Below, in pieces: positions 1-10,040 of a stretch of 64,000 nucleotides of DNA. The first letter of the stretch is position 1. The number at the start of each line of letters is the position of its first letter. Made by a program: the position numbers and the translations under genes. This stretch comes from Apilactobacillus nanyangensis (GTDB lineage Bacteria; Bacillota; Bacilli; Lactobacillales; Lactobacillaceae), in contig NZ_BOLX01000004.1 in the NCBI RefSeq assembly GCF_016861915.1, positions 38,668 through 102,667 on the forward strand, given 5' to 3'. Under the pieces are notes generated by a model. The model did no database searches and had not been told where the DNA came from. It saw only the letters and a list, made by a program, of their open reading frames with translations.

Positions 1-1097
1 TTTAATTGTTTACTTCTGGATGGGTGGCGTAACTTTCTCAAAGCCTTAGCTTCAATTTGTCTAATTCTTTCACGAGTAACACCAAAGACCTTACCAACTT
101 CTTCAAGAGTTCTAGTACGACCATCATCTAGACCGAAACGTAATCTTAGAACGTTTTCTTCACGGTCAGTTAGAGTATCTAGGACACCTTCAAGTTGCTC
201 CTTTAGTAATTCGTATGCAGCATGGTCAGCTGGACTAGTTGCATCTTGGTCTTCAATAAAGTCACCTAAGTGAGAGTCATCTTCTTCACCAATTGGTGTT
301 TCTAGAGAAACAGGTTCTTGAGAAATCTTTAGAATGCTTCTAACCTTTTGAGTTGGCATATCCATTTCAGCACCAATTTCTTCAGGTGTAGGTTCACGAC
401 CTAAATCTTGAAGTAATTGTCTTTGAATACGGATTAATTTGTTGATTGTTTCAACCATGTGAACTGGAATTCTGATAGTTCTAGCTTGGTCAGCAATCGC
501 ACGTGTAATAGCTTGTCTAATCCACCAAGTAGCATAAGTTGAGAACTTGAAACCTTTTCTGTAATCAAACTTTTCTACGGCCTTCATTAGCCCCATGTTA
601 CCTTCTTGGATTAAGTCCAAGAACTGCATACCACGACCAACATAACGCTTAGCAATTGAAACAACCAAACGAAGGTTAGCTTCAGCTAATTCTTGTTTAG
701 CTTCTTCGTCGCCTTCTTCAATACGAAGAGCCAAGTCAACTTCTTGGTCAGCTGTTAGAAGTGGAACACGTCCAATTTCTTTTAGGTACATTCTAACCGG
801 GTCATTAATCTTAACACCAGTTGGAGCAGAACCAGAATTTTTCAATTCTGCTTGAGTAACCTTTTTAGCTGCTTCTAAGGCACGTGGATCTGGATCACCA
901 TTTTTATCAACAACACTGATACCAGCATCTTCGATTTTTTCTAGTAATTCGTACATTTCATTCTTAGTTAGCTTGAATGGCACAGCAATTGTGTCATTAA
1001 CATCGTCATAGGTAACGTGTCCAACTTTCTTTTGCTTCTTAATTAAAGCATTGGTTGATTCTTTTAGTTCTTTTTTGTTTAACTTCTTTTCAGCCAT
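1..1097 (-). CDS. rpoD: RNA polymerase primary sigma factor (SigA/RpoD), 3' end cut by window
   Basis: This is the housekeeping sigma-70 factor that directs RNA polymerase to the -35/-10 promoters. Translating back from an ATG with an AGGAGG site 8 bases upstream gives about 365 residues. Region 1.2 ([11 protein letters not shown]) is followed by region 2 with [20 protein letters not shown] and [13 protein letters not shown], and by region 4.2 with the helix-turn-helix [20 protein letters not shown]. The reading frame is still open at base 1 after RSKQL, so only a few C-terminal residues should be missing. It is the last gene of the dnaG-rpoD unit, starting 16 bases after the dnaG stop. Identity is very secure. 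Confidence 0.98.
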   Translation of the reverse strand, partial: MAEKKLNKKELKESTNALIKKQKKVGHVTYDDVNDTIAVPFKLTKNEMYELLEKIEDAGISVVDKNGDPDPRALEAAKKVTQAELKNSGSAPTGVKINDPVRMYLKEIGRVPLLTADQEVDLALRIEEGDEEAKQELAEANLRLVVSIAKRYVGRGMQFLDLIQEGNMGLMKAVEKFDYRKGFKFSTYATWWIRQAITRAIADQARTIRIPVHMVETINKLIRIQRQLLQDLGREPTPEEIGAEMDMPTQKVRSILKISQEPVSLETPIGEEDDSHLGDFIEDQDATSPADHAAYELLKEQLEGVLDTLTDREENVLRLRFGLDDGRTRTLEEVGKVFGVTRERIRQIEAKALRKLRHPSRSKQL

Positions 1098-1113
1098 TAA
1101 AGTGCCTCCTAAA

Positions 1114-2946
1114 TTACGATCTGTCGTTCAACTGTTTTTGTCTTTGTAACTTGATGATTTCCATCGCTAGTTCCGTTTGTTTATCAACATCCCCTAGCTT
1201 CTTGGCATCATTCAATTCAGCCTGTTTGTTCTTAAGCTGAACATCGATCGGCGCCTCATTCATTATTATATTAACATAATCGTCAACCTCTTCTTTATTT
1301 GGCGCATCGCTTAAAGGTAACATTTCAATATTAATCAGCATGTTTTGCAACTTTTCTTCTTTGATGAAGTCTTGAAATTCAGCTGATTTGTACTCGTCAT
1401 GTGTTGCCATGTACCCTTGTGCCAATGTGTATAGAAGTTGAAAATCATCATCCACAAATGAAAAACCATCTTTACTCATTAAATGTTGCCACATTTCACG
1501 TGACATCAAAATCCGATTAAATAAATATAATTCCGCCAATTCCACCTTGCTGTGTGATTTGACGTTATCAAATGGTTGGATGACTGGATGGCCTTGTTGT
1601 GGTTCATCCCTTGATTTCTGAATCGACTTGTTAACATTATTCTTTTGAATATAGGTATTCATTCGATTTGTCAAATCTAACTTGTTCAAGTTGAATTGAT
1701 CAGATAGTTGATTAACATAAATGTCTCTTTCCAACGGATCAGAAATCTTAGCAACTTCTTGCAAGACATCGTTAATATAACTAATCTGGTCAGTTTCATT
1801 ATCCAAGTTACGGTTTAACTTGAAGTATCGCATCTTAAACGAAAGTGGTGATTCATATGCGGAATGCATATAACTAGCAAATCTTTCCTCACCATATTGT
1901 TTACGATATTCATCGGGATCAATTCCCTCAGGCATTTGAATAACACCTAGAGATAGATCTGTATTGCCTAACAATGACAATGCTCGATTAATCGCATTTT
2001 GTCCCGGTGCATCACCATCATAACAAACACTAACGCTTGGTGTTAAACGTTTAATCGTAGCGATTTGTTCTGTGGTAAGACTAGTTCCCATTGAAGCAAT
2101 TCCATTGGTTACACCTGATTGATAAGCAGATATAACATCCATGAATCCTTCAAACAAGATAACATTCTTTTGCTTTTGAATGGTTGTCTTGGCATCCGAT
2201 AAGTTAAATAACACTTTTCGTTTGTTGAAGATGTCAGTTTCAGGACTATTTAAATATTTTGCCGTTGAGGCATTTTTATCCATCACACGTCCTGAGAAAC
2301 CAATCAGATTACCAAACTCATTTTTAATTGGGAACATGATACGGTCAAAGAAACGATCACGAAGTTTACCATCATCAGTTTCAATAAATAGACCAGATTT
2401 TCTCATATCATCATATTGAACTTTCTTATTTTCCAAAAACTTATTTAAGATTTGTTCCTTAGGCGCAAATCCCAAACGGTAGAACTTGATGGTCTCATCA
2501 GTCAATCCACGTTCGTGCAAGTAATCTAATGCTGGTTGTCCCACTTCAGTATTCATCAAAATATGACTATACAATTCGGTGGCTTGCTCATGCATATCGA
2601 TTAATTTTTTCTCAACCGGATTGATGTTTGATTTAGCTTTATTGGAATGCTTATATTGGTCTGGAATTTCAATTCCTTGCATATCAGCAACTCTCATTAC
2701 CGCTTCCGGATATGAAAGATTTTCCAATTCCATCATAAACTTAAAGACATTTCCACCTCTTCCGCAACTGAAACAGTGAAAGATTTGTTTTTGTTCATTA
2801 ACAGAAAATGATGCAGTGTTTTCGTTATGAAATGGACATATACCAAATAGATTACTACCAGATTTCTTCAATGAAACAAATTGACCAACAACATCGGCAA
2901 TGTTGGTTTCATTTCTAATCTGATCAATTACTTCTTCAGGAATCAT
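1114..2946 (-). CDS. dnaG: DNA primase DnaG
   Basis: Synthesises RNA primers at the replication fork and works with the replicative helicase. With the start chosen here the protein has 610 residues, the usual size. The N-terminal CHC2 zinc finger uses Cys37, His40, Cys58 and Cys61. The Toprim catalytic core follows, with FEGFMD and the acidic DGDAPG motif at about residues 255-315, and a less conserved helicase-binding C-terminus. The frame is open further upstream, but an ATG nine bases earlier sits only 2 bases from the GGAG site, while this ATG (MIPEEV) is 11 bases away and matches where DnaG homologues begin. It forms a unit with rpoD and has its own candidate promoter and leader hairpin upstream. 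Confidence 0.97.
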   Translation of the reverse strand: MIPEEVIDQIRNETNIADVVGQFVSLKKSGSNLFGICPFHNENTASFSVNEQKQIFHCFSCGRGGNVFKFMMELENLSYPEAVMRVADMQGIEIPDQYKHSNKAKSNINPVEKKLIDMHEQATELYSHILMNTEVGQPALDYLHERGLTDETIKFYRLGFAPKEQILNKFLENKKVQYDDMRKSGLFIETDDGKLRDRFFDRIMFPIKNEFGNLIGFSGRVMDKNASTAKYLNSPETDIFNKRKVLFNLSDAKTTIQKQKNVILFEGFMDVISAYQSGVTNGIASMGTSLTTEQIATIKRLTPSVSVCYDGDAPGQNAINRALSLLGNTDLSLGVIQMPEGIDPDEYRKQYGEERFASYMHSAYESPLSFKMRYFKLNRNLDNETDQISYINDVLQEVAKISDPLERDIYVNQLSDQFNLNKLDLTNRMNTYIQKNNVNKSIQKSRDEPQQGHPVIQPFDNVKSHSKVELAELYLFNRILMSREMWQHLMSKDGFSFVDDDFQLLYTLAQGYMATHDEYKSAEFQDFIKEEKLQNMLINIEMLPLSDAPNKEEVDDYVNIIMNEAPIDVQLKNKQAELNDAKKLGDVDKQTELAMEIIKLQRQKQLNDRS

Positions 2947-2971
2947 TGTCAGCATATCTCCTTTCACTGAT

Positions 2972-3002
2972 AAAAGTCGCACCGATTTTTAGTGCGACTT
3001 TT
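2972..3002 (-). terminator. Hairpin between glyS and dnaG (terminator or attenuator)
   Basis: A perfect 11-bp inverted repeat (AAAAGTCGCAC / GTGCGACTTTT) with a 9-base loop. The U residues are part of the stem. It lies after glyS but also downstream of a candidate dnaG promoter, so it may act inside the dnaG leader. Confidence 0.7.
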
Positions 3003-3021
3003 GTTAAAAATACGAATAAAT

Positions 3022-3050
3022 ATTATACAGTATTTTATCAACCCATCATA
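3022..3050 (-). promoter_or_regulatory. Candidate promoter for dnaG-rpoD
   Basis: A perfect TATAAT lies at 3022-3027. The -35 region 17 bases upstream is poor (TATGAT). Transcription from here would begin near 3015, upstream of the 2972-3002 hairpin. Confidence 0.45.
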
Positions 3051-3066
3051 GGTTTGTCTATCGATT

Positions 3067-5145
3067 CTATTTTACGATTAATTGGTTTAAGTCAGCAAAC
3101 CAGTTAATCATGTTTGATAACTTAGTTAATTCACGTAAGTGATTGTTCTTAACGTTTTCATCTTTAGCCATAACCATTGTTTGGTCAAAGTAATCGTTAA
3201 TTGAATCTTTCAAGTCGAATAACTTGTTGTATTCATCGTTTGCACTTAGTGAGAAGAAGTCACCAGAGATTGCTTCAACATTTGAATGAAGGTTCTTTTC
3301 AGAATCGTTTTCGAATAATGATTCATCAACATTTAAGTCGTCTGAAGCAAAATCTTGTTTTTCAGAAATTCTTAGAACACGAGTTAATGCTTCAACTGAT
3401 TCCTTGAAGTTATCATCTTCCTTGTGTTCGTTTAGAATGTCGGCAACGTTGAAGATAAATTCGATATTATCATTGTTTGAGTTACCTGCAGCATCGATAA
3501 TATCATGTCTAATCTTGTCAGCCTTTAATTGCTTAACAATTCTATCCTTGATAAATGAAACGATCTCGCTAATTTCCTTGTTTTGATCCAAGTCAGGAGC
3601 AACGTTAGCATCCTTTTCAGCGTTGATGAATGCTTCCATCATTTCAGTTAAGTTGAAGTTTAGTTCTTCGTTCTTAACAATCCTAACAATACCGTTAGCT
3701 TGTCTTCTCAATGCGTATGGGTCATTTGAACCACTTGGAATCATACCAGCAGCGAAGAAAGTTAGGATACTGTCAAACTTATCAGCTAGAGAAAGAACTG
3801 AACCGACCTTTGTCGCTGGTAGTTCACCTGTTGCTGAGATTGGCATGTAGTGTTCACGAATAGCAGTAGCAACAGCTTCGTTTTCACCCTTTAATAGAGC
3901 GTACTTTTCCCCCATGACACCTTGTAGTTCTGAGAATTCACCAACCATACCAGTTACTAAATCAAACTTGTAAATTTGAGCAGCACGTTTAACATCTTTT
4001 AGTTCTTGGTCGTTTAGTTTAGCATGTTGACCAATTACTTCTGCAATCTTTTCAACACGTTGCATCTTTTCAAACATAGTTGAAATCTTATCGTGGAAAC
4101 TTACCTTCTTTAGCTTGTTTACGTAGAAGTCAATATTCTTAGCTTGATCTTCTTGATAGAAGAACATTGCATCTTCTAGACGTGCTGTAAGCACTTTTTC
4201 GTTACCAGCAATCACGTTTTCAATGTATTCGCTGTTACCGTTTCTAACTGAGATAAAGAATGGTAATATATTGCCATTTTGATCGTTAACGTAGAAGAAT
4301 CTTTGATTATCCTTCATTGAAGTAATTAGAACTTCTGAAGGTAATTGTAGGTATTTTTCATCGAACTTACCAAAGAATGCAGTTGGCCATTCAACCAAGT
4401 TGTTAACTTCTTCAAGAAGACCTGGGTTAATGTTAATTACCCAGTTGTTTTCATCTTGGATTTCTTTGATTTGTTTAACGATTAAGTCTTTACGTTTTTG
4501 AGCATCAACAATAACAAATTGTTCTTTTAGCTTTTCTTCGTATTCGTCAGCTGAGTTGATAGTTGTGTCTTGACCTAAGAATCTGTGACCACGACTAACG
4601 TTTGAAGCAGTAACGTCTAGAATTTGAATTGGTAATACTTCATCATCTAATAGAGCTACCATCCATCTAATTGGACGAATGAAGTCTAAACGGTAAACGT
4701 TCCACTTCATTAGTGTTGGGAATGTCATGCTTGTAATAACATCCTTTAATCCCATTAGCACTTCTTTAACAGGCTTTCCGGCAATGTGTTTTTCAACGAA
4801 AACATATTCAGTACCATTAACTTCTTTAAAAGTAATATCGTCTGTACTTAACCCTTGTCCCTTAGTGAAACCAATGGCTGCTTTTGACCAGTTTCCTTCG
4901 TCATCTAAAGCAATTTTCTTAGCAGGACCTTTTACAGTTTCGTTTACGTCAGGTTGTTTGTCTGCTAAACCTTCAATTTGGATAGTTAAACGACGAGGAG
5001 TTGAGAATGGCTTAACAGCATCAAAATCGATTCTTTGATCTTTTAAGTAATCTTCAGTCTTCTTAACTAATTGTTTGATACTAGGAGTTACCACATGAGC
5101 TGGCATTTCTTCTAGTCCAATTTCAAGTAAAAATGTGTGAACCAT
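3067..5145 (-). CDS. glyS: Glycyl-tRNA synthetase beta subunit
   Basis: The large subunit of the alpha2-beta2 bacterial glycyl-tRNA synthetase. It supplies tRNA recognition and is needed for charging tRNA-Gly. The 692-residue length is normal. The opening FLLEIGLEEMPAHVV and the motif SLADKFDSI with the later PYALRRQANGI (about residues 445-480) are typical of the family. The start codon shares one base with the glyQ stop (TAATG), so translation is coupled. Both genes are expected to follow the glycine T-box upstream of glyQ. Confidence 0.98.
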   Translation of the reverse strand: MVHTFLLEIGLEEMPAHVVTPSIKQLVKKTEDYLKDQRIDFDAVKPFSTPRRLTIQIEGLADKQPDVNETVKGPAKKIALDDEGNWSKAAIGFTKGQGLSTDDITFKEVNGTEYVFVEKHIAGKPVKEVLMGLKDVITSMTFPTLMKWNVYRLDFIRPIRWMVALLDDEVLPIQILDVTASNVSRGHRFLGQDTTINSADEYEEKLKEQFVIVDAQKRKDLIVKQIKEIQDENNWVININPGLLEEVNNLVEWPTAFFGKFDEKYLQLPSEVLITSMKDNQRFFYVNDQNGNILPFFISVRNGNSEYIENVIAGNEKVLTARLEDAMFFYQEDQAKNIDFYVNKLKKVSFHDKISTMFEKMQRVEKIAEVIGQHAKLNDQELKDVKRAAQIYKFDLVTGMVGEFSELQGVMGEKYALLKGENEAVATAIREHYMPISATGELPATKVGSVLSLADKFDSILTFFAAGMIPSGSNDPYALRRQANGIVRIVKNEELNFNLTEMMEAFINAEKDANVAPDLDQNKEISEIVSFIKDRIVKQLKADKIRHDIIDAAGNSNNDNIEFIFNVADILNEHKEDDNFKESVEALTRVLRISEKQDFASDDLNVDESLFENDSEKNLHSNVEAISGDFFSLSANDEYNKLFDLKDSINDYFDQTMVMAKDENVKNNHLRELTKLSNMINWFADLNQLIVK

Positions 5146-6077
5146 TATTTTTCCTCCTTGTTTTCATTATCTTTTAGAAGAGATTGTCTTAATTTTTCAT
5201 CTTTGATAAGTGGGAAACCACGTTTCTTTCTTTCAGCAATGAAGGCCTTAGCAATTTCTCTGGCCATTCTTCTGATTCTTGAAAGGTATCCGGCACGTTC
5301 AGTAACTGAAACGGCACCCCTAGCATCTAATAAGTTAAATGTGTGGCTACATTTTAGAACGTAGTCGTATGCAGGGTGAACTAAGCCGTTTGCGATTTGT
5401 TTTTTAGCTTCTGTTTCGAAGTCATCAAACATCTTTAGTAACATTTCTTGGTTACTTTCTTCGAAACTGTATTTTGAGTGTTCGTATTCAGGTTCCTTGA
5501 AGATATCACCGTACTTAACACCATCACTCCATTCTAGTTCAAAAACGTTGTTAACGTCTTGAACGTATGAAGCAAGTCTTTCTAGACCGTAAGTGATTTC
5601 TGAAGCAACAGGGTTCATTTCTTGACCACCAACGATTTGGAAGTAAGTAAATTGAGTAACTTCCATTCCGTCTAGCCAGATTTCCCAACCAACACCGGCA
5701 CAACCCATTGATGGGTTTTCCCAGTTATCTTCAACGAAACGAATATCGTGTTCTTCTGGGTTAATGCCAAGTTCTTTTAAACTATCCAAGTATAGTTCTT
5801 GGATGTTTTCAGGAGATGGTTTCATGATTACTTGGAATTGGTGATGTTGGTATAAACGGTTAGGGTTTTCACCATATCTACCATCAGCAGGTCTTCTAGA
5901 AGGTTCAACGTATGCTGCGTTCCATGGTTCAGGTCCAATTGCACGTAAGAATGTGTATGGACTCATAGTTCCGGCACCCTTTTCAGTATCGTATGCTTGC
6001 ATTAACATACAACCTTGTGATGACCAGTATTGTTGTAATTTTAAAATGATGTCTTGCATTGACAACTTTTCTGTCAT
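5145..6077 (-). CDS. glyQ: Glycyl-tRNA synthetase alpha subunit
   Basis: Catalytic class II subunit that activates glycine. The 310-residue protein opens with [17 protein letters not shown] and carries [37 protein letters not shown], split by the motif 2 arginines. The block [23 protein letters not shown] sequence at about residues 155-175 is the family signature. The ATG follows an AGGAGG-like site. A glycine T-box and a good promoter lie upstream, so expression should rise when uncharged tRNA-Gly accumulates. Confidence 0.98.
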   Translation of the reverse strand: MTEKLSMQDIILKLQQYWSSQGCMLMQAYDTEKGAGTMSPYTFLRAIGPEPWNAAYVEPSRRPADGRYGENPNRLYQHHQFQVIMKPSPENIQELYLDSLKELGINPEEHDIRFVEDNWENPSMGCAGVGWEIWLDGMEVTQFTYFQIVGGQEMNPVASEITYGLERLASYVQDVNNVFELEWSDGVKYGDIFKEPEYEHSKYSFEESNQEMLLKMFDDFETEAKKQIANGLVHPAYDYVLKCSHTFNLLDARGAVSVTERAGYLSRIRRMAREIAKAFIAERKKRGFPLIKDEKLRQSLLKDNENKEEK

Positions 6078-6106
6078 GTTACTTCCTCCTAATAAACGAA
6101 TGGCAT

Positions 6107-6152
6107 AAAAAAAACCTATGCAAAAAGTATACTTAAATACAGTTTACATAGG
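6107..6152 (-). terminator. T-box terminator hairpin of glyQS leader
   Basis: CCTATGTAAA pairs with TTTGCATAGG, followed by eight U residues. It is the regulated terminator of the T-box, and the T-box bulge sequence just upstream provides the competing antiterminator strand. Confidence 0.88.
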
Positions 6153-6300
6153 GACGATTGTTCGCGGTTCCACCCTACTTCTGACTTTCGTCAGCAGCTT
6201 GATTTCTTTGGTTCAAAAAGTGCCAATCATTGAAAAATGCAAGTAGCTCACACTGTCCTACTATCGCTGGATATCATTTTATTCAATGACCCTCTTTTGT
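6107..6300 (-). promoter_or_regulatory. T-box riboswitch for glyQS, glycine specifier GGC
   Basis: The 14-base T-box AGGGTGGAACCGCG is perfect at 6163-6176. Stem I can be folded by eye: base helix CAAAAG/CTTTTTG, upper helix TCATTGAA/TTCAATGA, and between them a specifier loop with GGC followed by A. GGC is a glycine codon (6222-6224), matching the downstream genes. The element ends in an intrinsic terminator. It should read through when uncharged tRNA-Gly binds. Confidence 0.93.
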
Positions 6301-6327
6301 CATTACCATTCGTATTTATTTAACTTA

Positions 6328-6356
6328 ATTATAGTTTACAATTGCTAAAAAATCAA
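6328..6356 (-). promoter_or_regulatory. Promoter of glyQS
   Basis: TTGATT, 17 bases, then TATAAT, directly upstream of the T-box. The -35 box reaches within a few bases of the recO stop codon, so transcription of glyQS starts almost at the end of recO. Confidence 0.78.
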
Positions 6357-6358
6357 TT

Positions 6359-7120
6359 CTATAATCTTAGGTCATTCATTTGATCTAAGAAACTTTTACT
6401 CTTTAAATGAATCCCTACAGAATCCGAGTAAATCTTATCGAGTAACATTCTTAAATTTTGCTTTGTATTGTCATTTACGTTAACGTTACCCAATTTATTT
6501 AAATCAATAATTGAAAAACGACGTAAATAATAAATAGTCTTTTGATCTAAGTGCAAACGGTTAGCATCTAAATGAAAGTGATTTTGGCAAATCAATCCAC
6601 CATAGGCTTCGGAATAGTCAAAGTTAAGATCAGTACGACCACAAATGGCGCATCCCCTTAGTTCAGGTTGAACCCCGAACTCACCTAGAAGTTGGATTTC
6701 ACAGATGTTTGTAATCACCTCTGGGTCAACACCGTTATCGATCAATCGTAACGCTGCAAATAACTGATTGAACCAATGTGGAATTGGTGTTGAGTCAGGA
6801 AACGCAACGTCCACTAAAGACATAATGTAAGTAGCGTAGGCATTTAAGAAAATATCCTCGCTAATGTTTTCATAATGGTCAGTATCTAATCCACTATAAA
6901 TATAAGATAAGTTTTCAGCATTTATCTTTCCAGAATACGTACCATAGGTAAAAGGCAAGATATTCGCCATCATCTTAAAGCCCCTTTTTCGAGCGCCTCG
7001 AATGAAAAACATCTTCTTGCCTGCCTCGGCCGTTAAAAACTTAACTAACATATCATTTTCTTTGAAGTTTTTTCGGTATAGTAAAATACCGTGAAAATTC
7101 ATATATGTTTGTGAATCCAT
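6359..7120 (-). CDS. recO: DNA repair protein RecO
   Basis: Mediator of RecF-pathway recombination that helps load RecA on SSB-coated single strands. The protein has 253 residues. An N-terminal OB fold (FHGILLYRKNFKENDMLVKFLT) is followed by a helical region with a cysteine-rich zinc site, CAICGR followed by LICQNH at about residues 155-185, typical of Firmicute RecO. It follows era with a 27-base gap, the usual order in lactobacilli. Confidence 0.95.
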   Translation of the reverse strand: MDSQTYMNFHGILLYRKNFKENDMLVKFLTAEAGKKMFFIRGARKRGFKMMANILPFTYGTYSGKINAENLSYIYSGLDTDHYENISEDIFLNAYATYIMSLVDVAFPDSTPIPHWFNQLFAALRLIDNGVDPEVITNICEIQLLGEFGVQPELRGCAICGRTDLNFDYSEAYGGLICQNHFHLDANRLHLDQKTIYYLRRFSIIDLNKLGNVNVNDNTKQNLRMLLDKIYSDSVGIHLKSKSFLDQMNDLRL

Positions 7121-7147
7121 TTTTATTCACCGACCATTTTTAAAATT

Positions 7148-8056
7148 TTAGTAATTATCCTTCTTGTATCCTAATGACTTAAGAACGGATGATTCATTAC
7201 GCCATCCGGGATGAACCTTAACCCAAAGCTTTAGATAAACCTTGCTACCTAATAGGTCTTCGATATCTTGTCTAGCAAGTGTTCCAATCTTCTTTAGCAT
7301 TGATCCTTGCTTACCAATTAAGATTCCCTTTTGACCGGGACGATCTACTAAGATATCGGCTTGGATATCTACGTTTCCGTTTTCCTTGGTCTTCATGCTT
7401 AGAATATCAATTGCAATTGAGTAAGGAATTTCGTCTCTTGCTAGCATTAAGATTTTTTCTCTGATTAGTTCAGCAACAATAAAACGTTCTGGATGATCAG
7501 TTACTTCATCTTCTGGGTAGTATTGTGGACCAGCTGGTAATAATTGCTTCAAGTTGTCCATCAATTCATCAACGTTGTTACCTTGTAGTGCTGAGATTGG
7601 GAAAACTTCTTTCCAATCAAGCGCCTTCTTGTAAATATCCATGATACTTAGAAGCTTGTTTGGATTGATTTCATCAATCTTATTGATAATTAAGTAAACT
7701 GGTTTATCAATATCCTTTAAACGGTTAATGATAAAGTTATCTCCAGCACCTCTGGTTTCAGTGGCGCTTACCATGAATAAGACAGCATCAACTTCTTTTA
7801 ATGCTGAGAACGCTGATTTTTCCATGAAATCATCTAATTTGTTATTTGGTTTATGAATTCCTGGGGTATCCAAGAAAACAATTTGTGATTCATCATCGGT
7901 GTATACACCTTGAATCTTGTTTCTAGTTGTTTGTGCTTTGTCACTCATAATCGCAATCTTTTGACCGATAATACGGTTCAAAAATGTTGATTTACCAACA
8001 TTAGGTCTACCAACAATTGCTACAAATCCTGAATGAAAGTTTGGATCAAATTCCAT
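7148..8056 (-). CDS. era: GTPase Era, 30S ribosome assembly factor
   Basis: Binds the 3' end of 16S rRNA during 30S maturation. The 302-residue protein has a G domain with P-loop GRPNVGKST at residues 16-24, DTPG (G3) at about 63-66 and NKID (G4) at about 123-126. A C-terminal KH domain follows with [15 protein letters not shown] at about 235-250. It sits between dgkA and recO, next to the rRNA-processing gene ybeY, which fits its ribosome role. Confidence 0.98.
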   Translation of the reverse strand: MEFDPNFHSGFVAIVGRPNVGKSTFLNRIIGQKIAIMSDKAQTTRNKIQGVYTDDESQIVFLDTPGIHKPNNKLDDFMEKSAFSALKEVDAVLFMVSATETRGAGDNFIINRLKDIDKPVYLIINKIDEINPNKLLSIMDIYKKALDWKEVFPISALQGNNVDELMDNLKQLLPAGPQYYPEDEVTDHPERFIVAELIREKILMLARDEIPYSIAIDILSMKTKENGNVDIQADILVDRPGQKGILIGKQGSMLKKIGTLARQDIEDLLGSKVYLKLWVKVHPGWRNESSVLKSLGYKKDNY

Positions 8057-8074
8057 AATAATTCCTCCGTGCTG

Positions 8075-8470
8075 TTAAAGTCCAAATATGATTGGAACAT
8101 ATACCAATAATCCGATGATTGCTGCAAAGATAGACGCAATGACCACACCAGCGGCAGCTACGTCTTTTGCCTTCTTAGCAATCTCATCATACTTATTACC
8201 AACAATTAAATTAACAATTGATTCACATAACGTATTTACAACTTCAGCGATTAAGACCATAAATATTGCTAATAAAATCCAAACCCATTGGCTCAAATCA
8301 ATCTTAAGAACAAACGACATAATCACTACAACTAAAGATGCAATTAGATGAAATCTAAAGTTACGTTCTGTCTTGCATAATATCACTAAACCATCAAAAG
8401 CGTGCTTAAATGATTCAACGAAGCTACGATTTTTTCTGACTACTTTTTTATCTTTTAAGCCCATAGTCAT
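8075..8470 (-). CDS. dgkA: Undecaprenol / diacylglycerol kinase (DgkA family)
   Basis: Small membrane kinase. In Gram-positives this family phosphorylates undecaprenol, recycling the lipid carrier for wall synthesis. With this start it has 131 residues, a normal size, and three predicted membrane helices. It includes the family motif AEVVNTLCESIVNL (acidic E and N residues in the second helix region) and a tail ending in FAAIIGLLVYVPIIFGL. A longer frame runs upstream inside ybeY, but the ATG chosen has an AGAAAG site 7 bases away. A second ATG two codons later is also possible. It overlaps the ybeY 3' end by about 20 bases, so coupling is likely. Confidence 0.9.
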   Translation of the reverse strand: MTMGLKDKKVVRKNRSFVESFKHAFDGLVILCKTERNFRFHLIASLVVVIMSFVLKIDLSQWVWILLAIFMVLIAEVVNTLCESIVNLIVGNKYDEIAKKAKDVAAAGVVIASIFAAIIGLLVYVPIIFGL

Positions 8471-8927
8471 CCATAATCTTTCTTTGCAATGGGAACATAA
8501 CATCTTCATCTTCTTGCTTCATGTGATCATAACCGTTTAAATGTAGGAAGCCATGAACAACAAGGAATCCTAATTCACGTTCGTATGAGTGGTCTAAAAA
8601 TTCTGCTTGTTCAGCAACCTTATCGATTGAAACAAAGATGTCACCAATGTTTTCTGGGATTTCTGCGGCCATTTCATCATCCATAATTAATGGAAAGTCG
8701 TCATCACCGTCTTCAATCGCAAAACTAATAACATCAGTTGCGCGGTCAACGCCACGATACTTACTGTTAATTTCCTTAATTTCGTCGTTATTAACGAATG
8801 TTACTGACATTTCAGTATTATCCTTAAGGTCTAATGCCTTGCTAGCAAATTGCAGTACATCTTCCACTAAATCGATGTGTTTTTGGTCTACACCGTCTTT
8901 TGTCTTATCGTAAATTTCTAAATCCAT
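8448..8927 (-). CDS. ybeY: Endoribonuclease YbeY, rRNA maturation factor
   Basis: Zinc-dependent RNase involved in 16S rRNA 3' end processing and ribosome quality control. The signature HGFLHLNGYDH near the C-terminus (about residues 125-135) supplies the three zinc-binding histidines. The protein has 159 residues, the usual length. The N-terminal strand motif ISVTFVNNDEI-like region and RGVDRATDVISFA also match the family. It lies between phoH and dgkA in the conserved phoH-ybeY-dgkA-era order. Confidence 0.96.
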   Translation of the reverse strand: MDLEIYDKTKDGVDQKHIDLVEDVLQFASKALDLKDNTEMSVTFVNNDEIKEINSKYRGVDRATDVISFAIEDGDDDFPLIMDDEMAAEIPENIGDIFVSIDKVAEQAEFLDHSYERELGFLVVHGFLHLNGYDHMKQEDEDVMFPLQRKIMDDYGLKR

Positions 8928-8951
8928 TCTGGTACTCCTGTTATAAAATTT

Positions 8952-9920
8952 CTAGTTTTGTTGATATTCTTCGTAGGCATCGATAATTCTAGCAACCACT
9001 GGATGTCTAACAACATCCTTAGAATCAAACTTAACAAAACGAATCTTTTCTACATTTTGTAAGATTGATTGAGCTTGAACTAGACCACTACTTGCATGTT
9101 TAGGCAAATCAATTTGAGATATATCACCGTTAACAATCATCTTCGAACCAAATCCAAGACGAGTTAGGAACATCTTCATTTGAGCAGTTGTGGTGTTTTG
9201 AGCTTCATCTAAAATAACGAAAGCAGAGTCCAACGTTCTACCACGCATATAAGCAAGTGGAGCGATTTCAATAACTCCTCTTTCCATCAATCTAGCGGTG
9301 TGTTCACGACCTAAAATGGAATGAAGAGCATCGTATATTGGTCTCAAATATGGATCAACTTTTTCTTTTAAATCACCAGGTAGAAAACCTAGGCTTTCAC
9401 CGGCTTCAACGGCAGGTCTTGTCAAAATAATCTTTTCGACATCACCGTGTTTTAATGCTGCAATTGCCATAACCACAGCTAAGTATGTTTTACCAGTACC
9501 GGCAGGTCCAATTCCAAAAGTAATATCATTACGTTTTACAGATTGAACGTATTGGCGTTGGCCAAAGTTCTTAACACGGACTGGTTTTCCCTTAAAGTCT
9601 TTGATTAATATTTGATTGTATAGCTCTTTAAAATAACTTAATGTATCATTTTTGGCCATATTCATAGCAGATACAAAATCACTGCTATTCAATGTAACAC
9701 CATTTTGAATTAAGTCCATTAAGTTCTTAAAAATTGAAATAACTTTATTAACATTATCTTCGCTTCCAGATACCTTCACATTGGTTCCAAAAGCATTAAT
9801 TGATACTTCCATACCCTCTTCAAGAATTGTAACGTATTTATTTTGTGCCCCTAATAACTTAGGTTCAAAATCTAAATTATGAATAATAAATTCTTTGGTT
9901 ACTTCAGTTTGTTCTGTCAA
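8952..9920 (-). CDS. phoH: PhoH-family ATPase
   Basis: Cytoplasmic P-loop ATPase related to RNA helicases. Its role is probably in RNA metabolism together with YbeY. Walker A is GPAGTGKT and Walker B is FVILDEAQN. The open frame extends to a TTG ten codons upstream, but an AAGGGG ribosome site lies inside that extension. It is 8 bases from a second TTG that gives the natural N-terminus TEQTEVTKEF. I therefore use the second TTG, giving 322 residues, normal for the family. The N-terminal KH-like part covers about residues 20-110. Confidence 0.93.
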   Translation of the reverse strand: MTEQTEVTKEFIIHNLDFEPKLLGAQNKYVTILEEGMEVSINAFGTNVKVSGSEDNVNKVISIFKNLMDLIQNGVTLNSSDFVSAMNMAKNDTLSYFKELYNQILIKDFKGKPVRVKNFGQRQYVQSVKRNDITFGIGPAGTGKTYLAVVMAIAALKHGDVEKIILTRPAVEAGESLGFLPGDLKEKVDPYLRPIYDALHSILGREHTARLMERGVIEIAPLAYMRGRTLDSAFVILDEAQNTTTAQMKMFLTRLGFGSKMIVNGDISQIDLPKHASSGLVQAQSILQNVEKIRFVKFDSKDVVRHPVVARIIDAYEEYQQN

Positions 9921-9999
9921 TATAGCGACCCCTTTTTTATTGATAATCAAATATTAGCACAGATTTTGACTTTAAAAAAGTTATTAATATGTACTAACA

Positions 10000-10031
10000 A
10001 AGCATGATTGTAATGTATTACAACCATACTT
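10000..10031 (-). terminator. Long hairpin between yqeY and phoH
   Basis: Two 15-base arms (starting AAGTATGG and ending CATGCTT) pair throughout with two G-U pairs and almost no loop. No U-run follows directly on either strand, so it may be a weak terminator or an RNA-processing or stability element rather than a classical terminator. Confidence 0.4.
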
Positions 10032-10040
10032 TATAAATAA

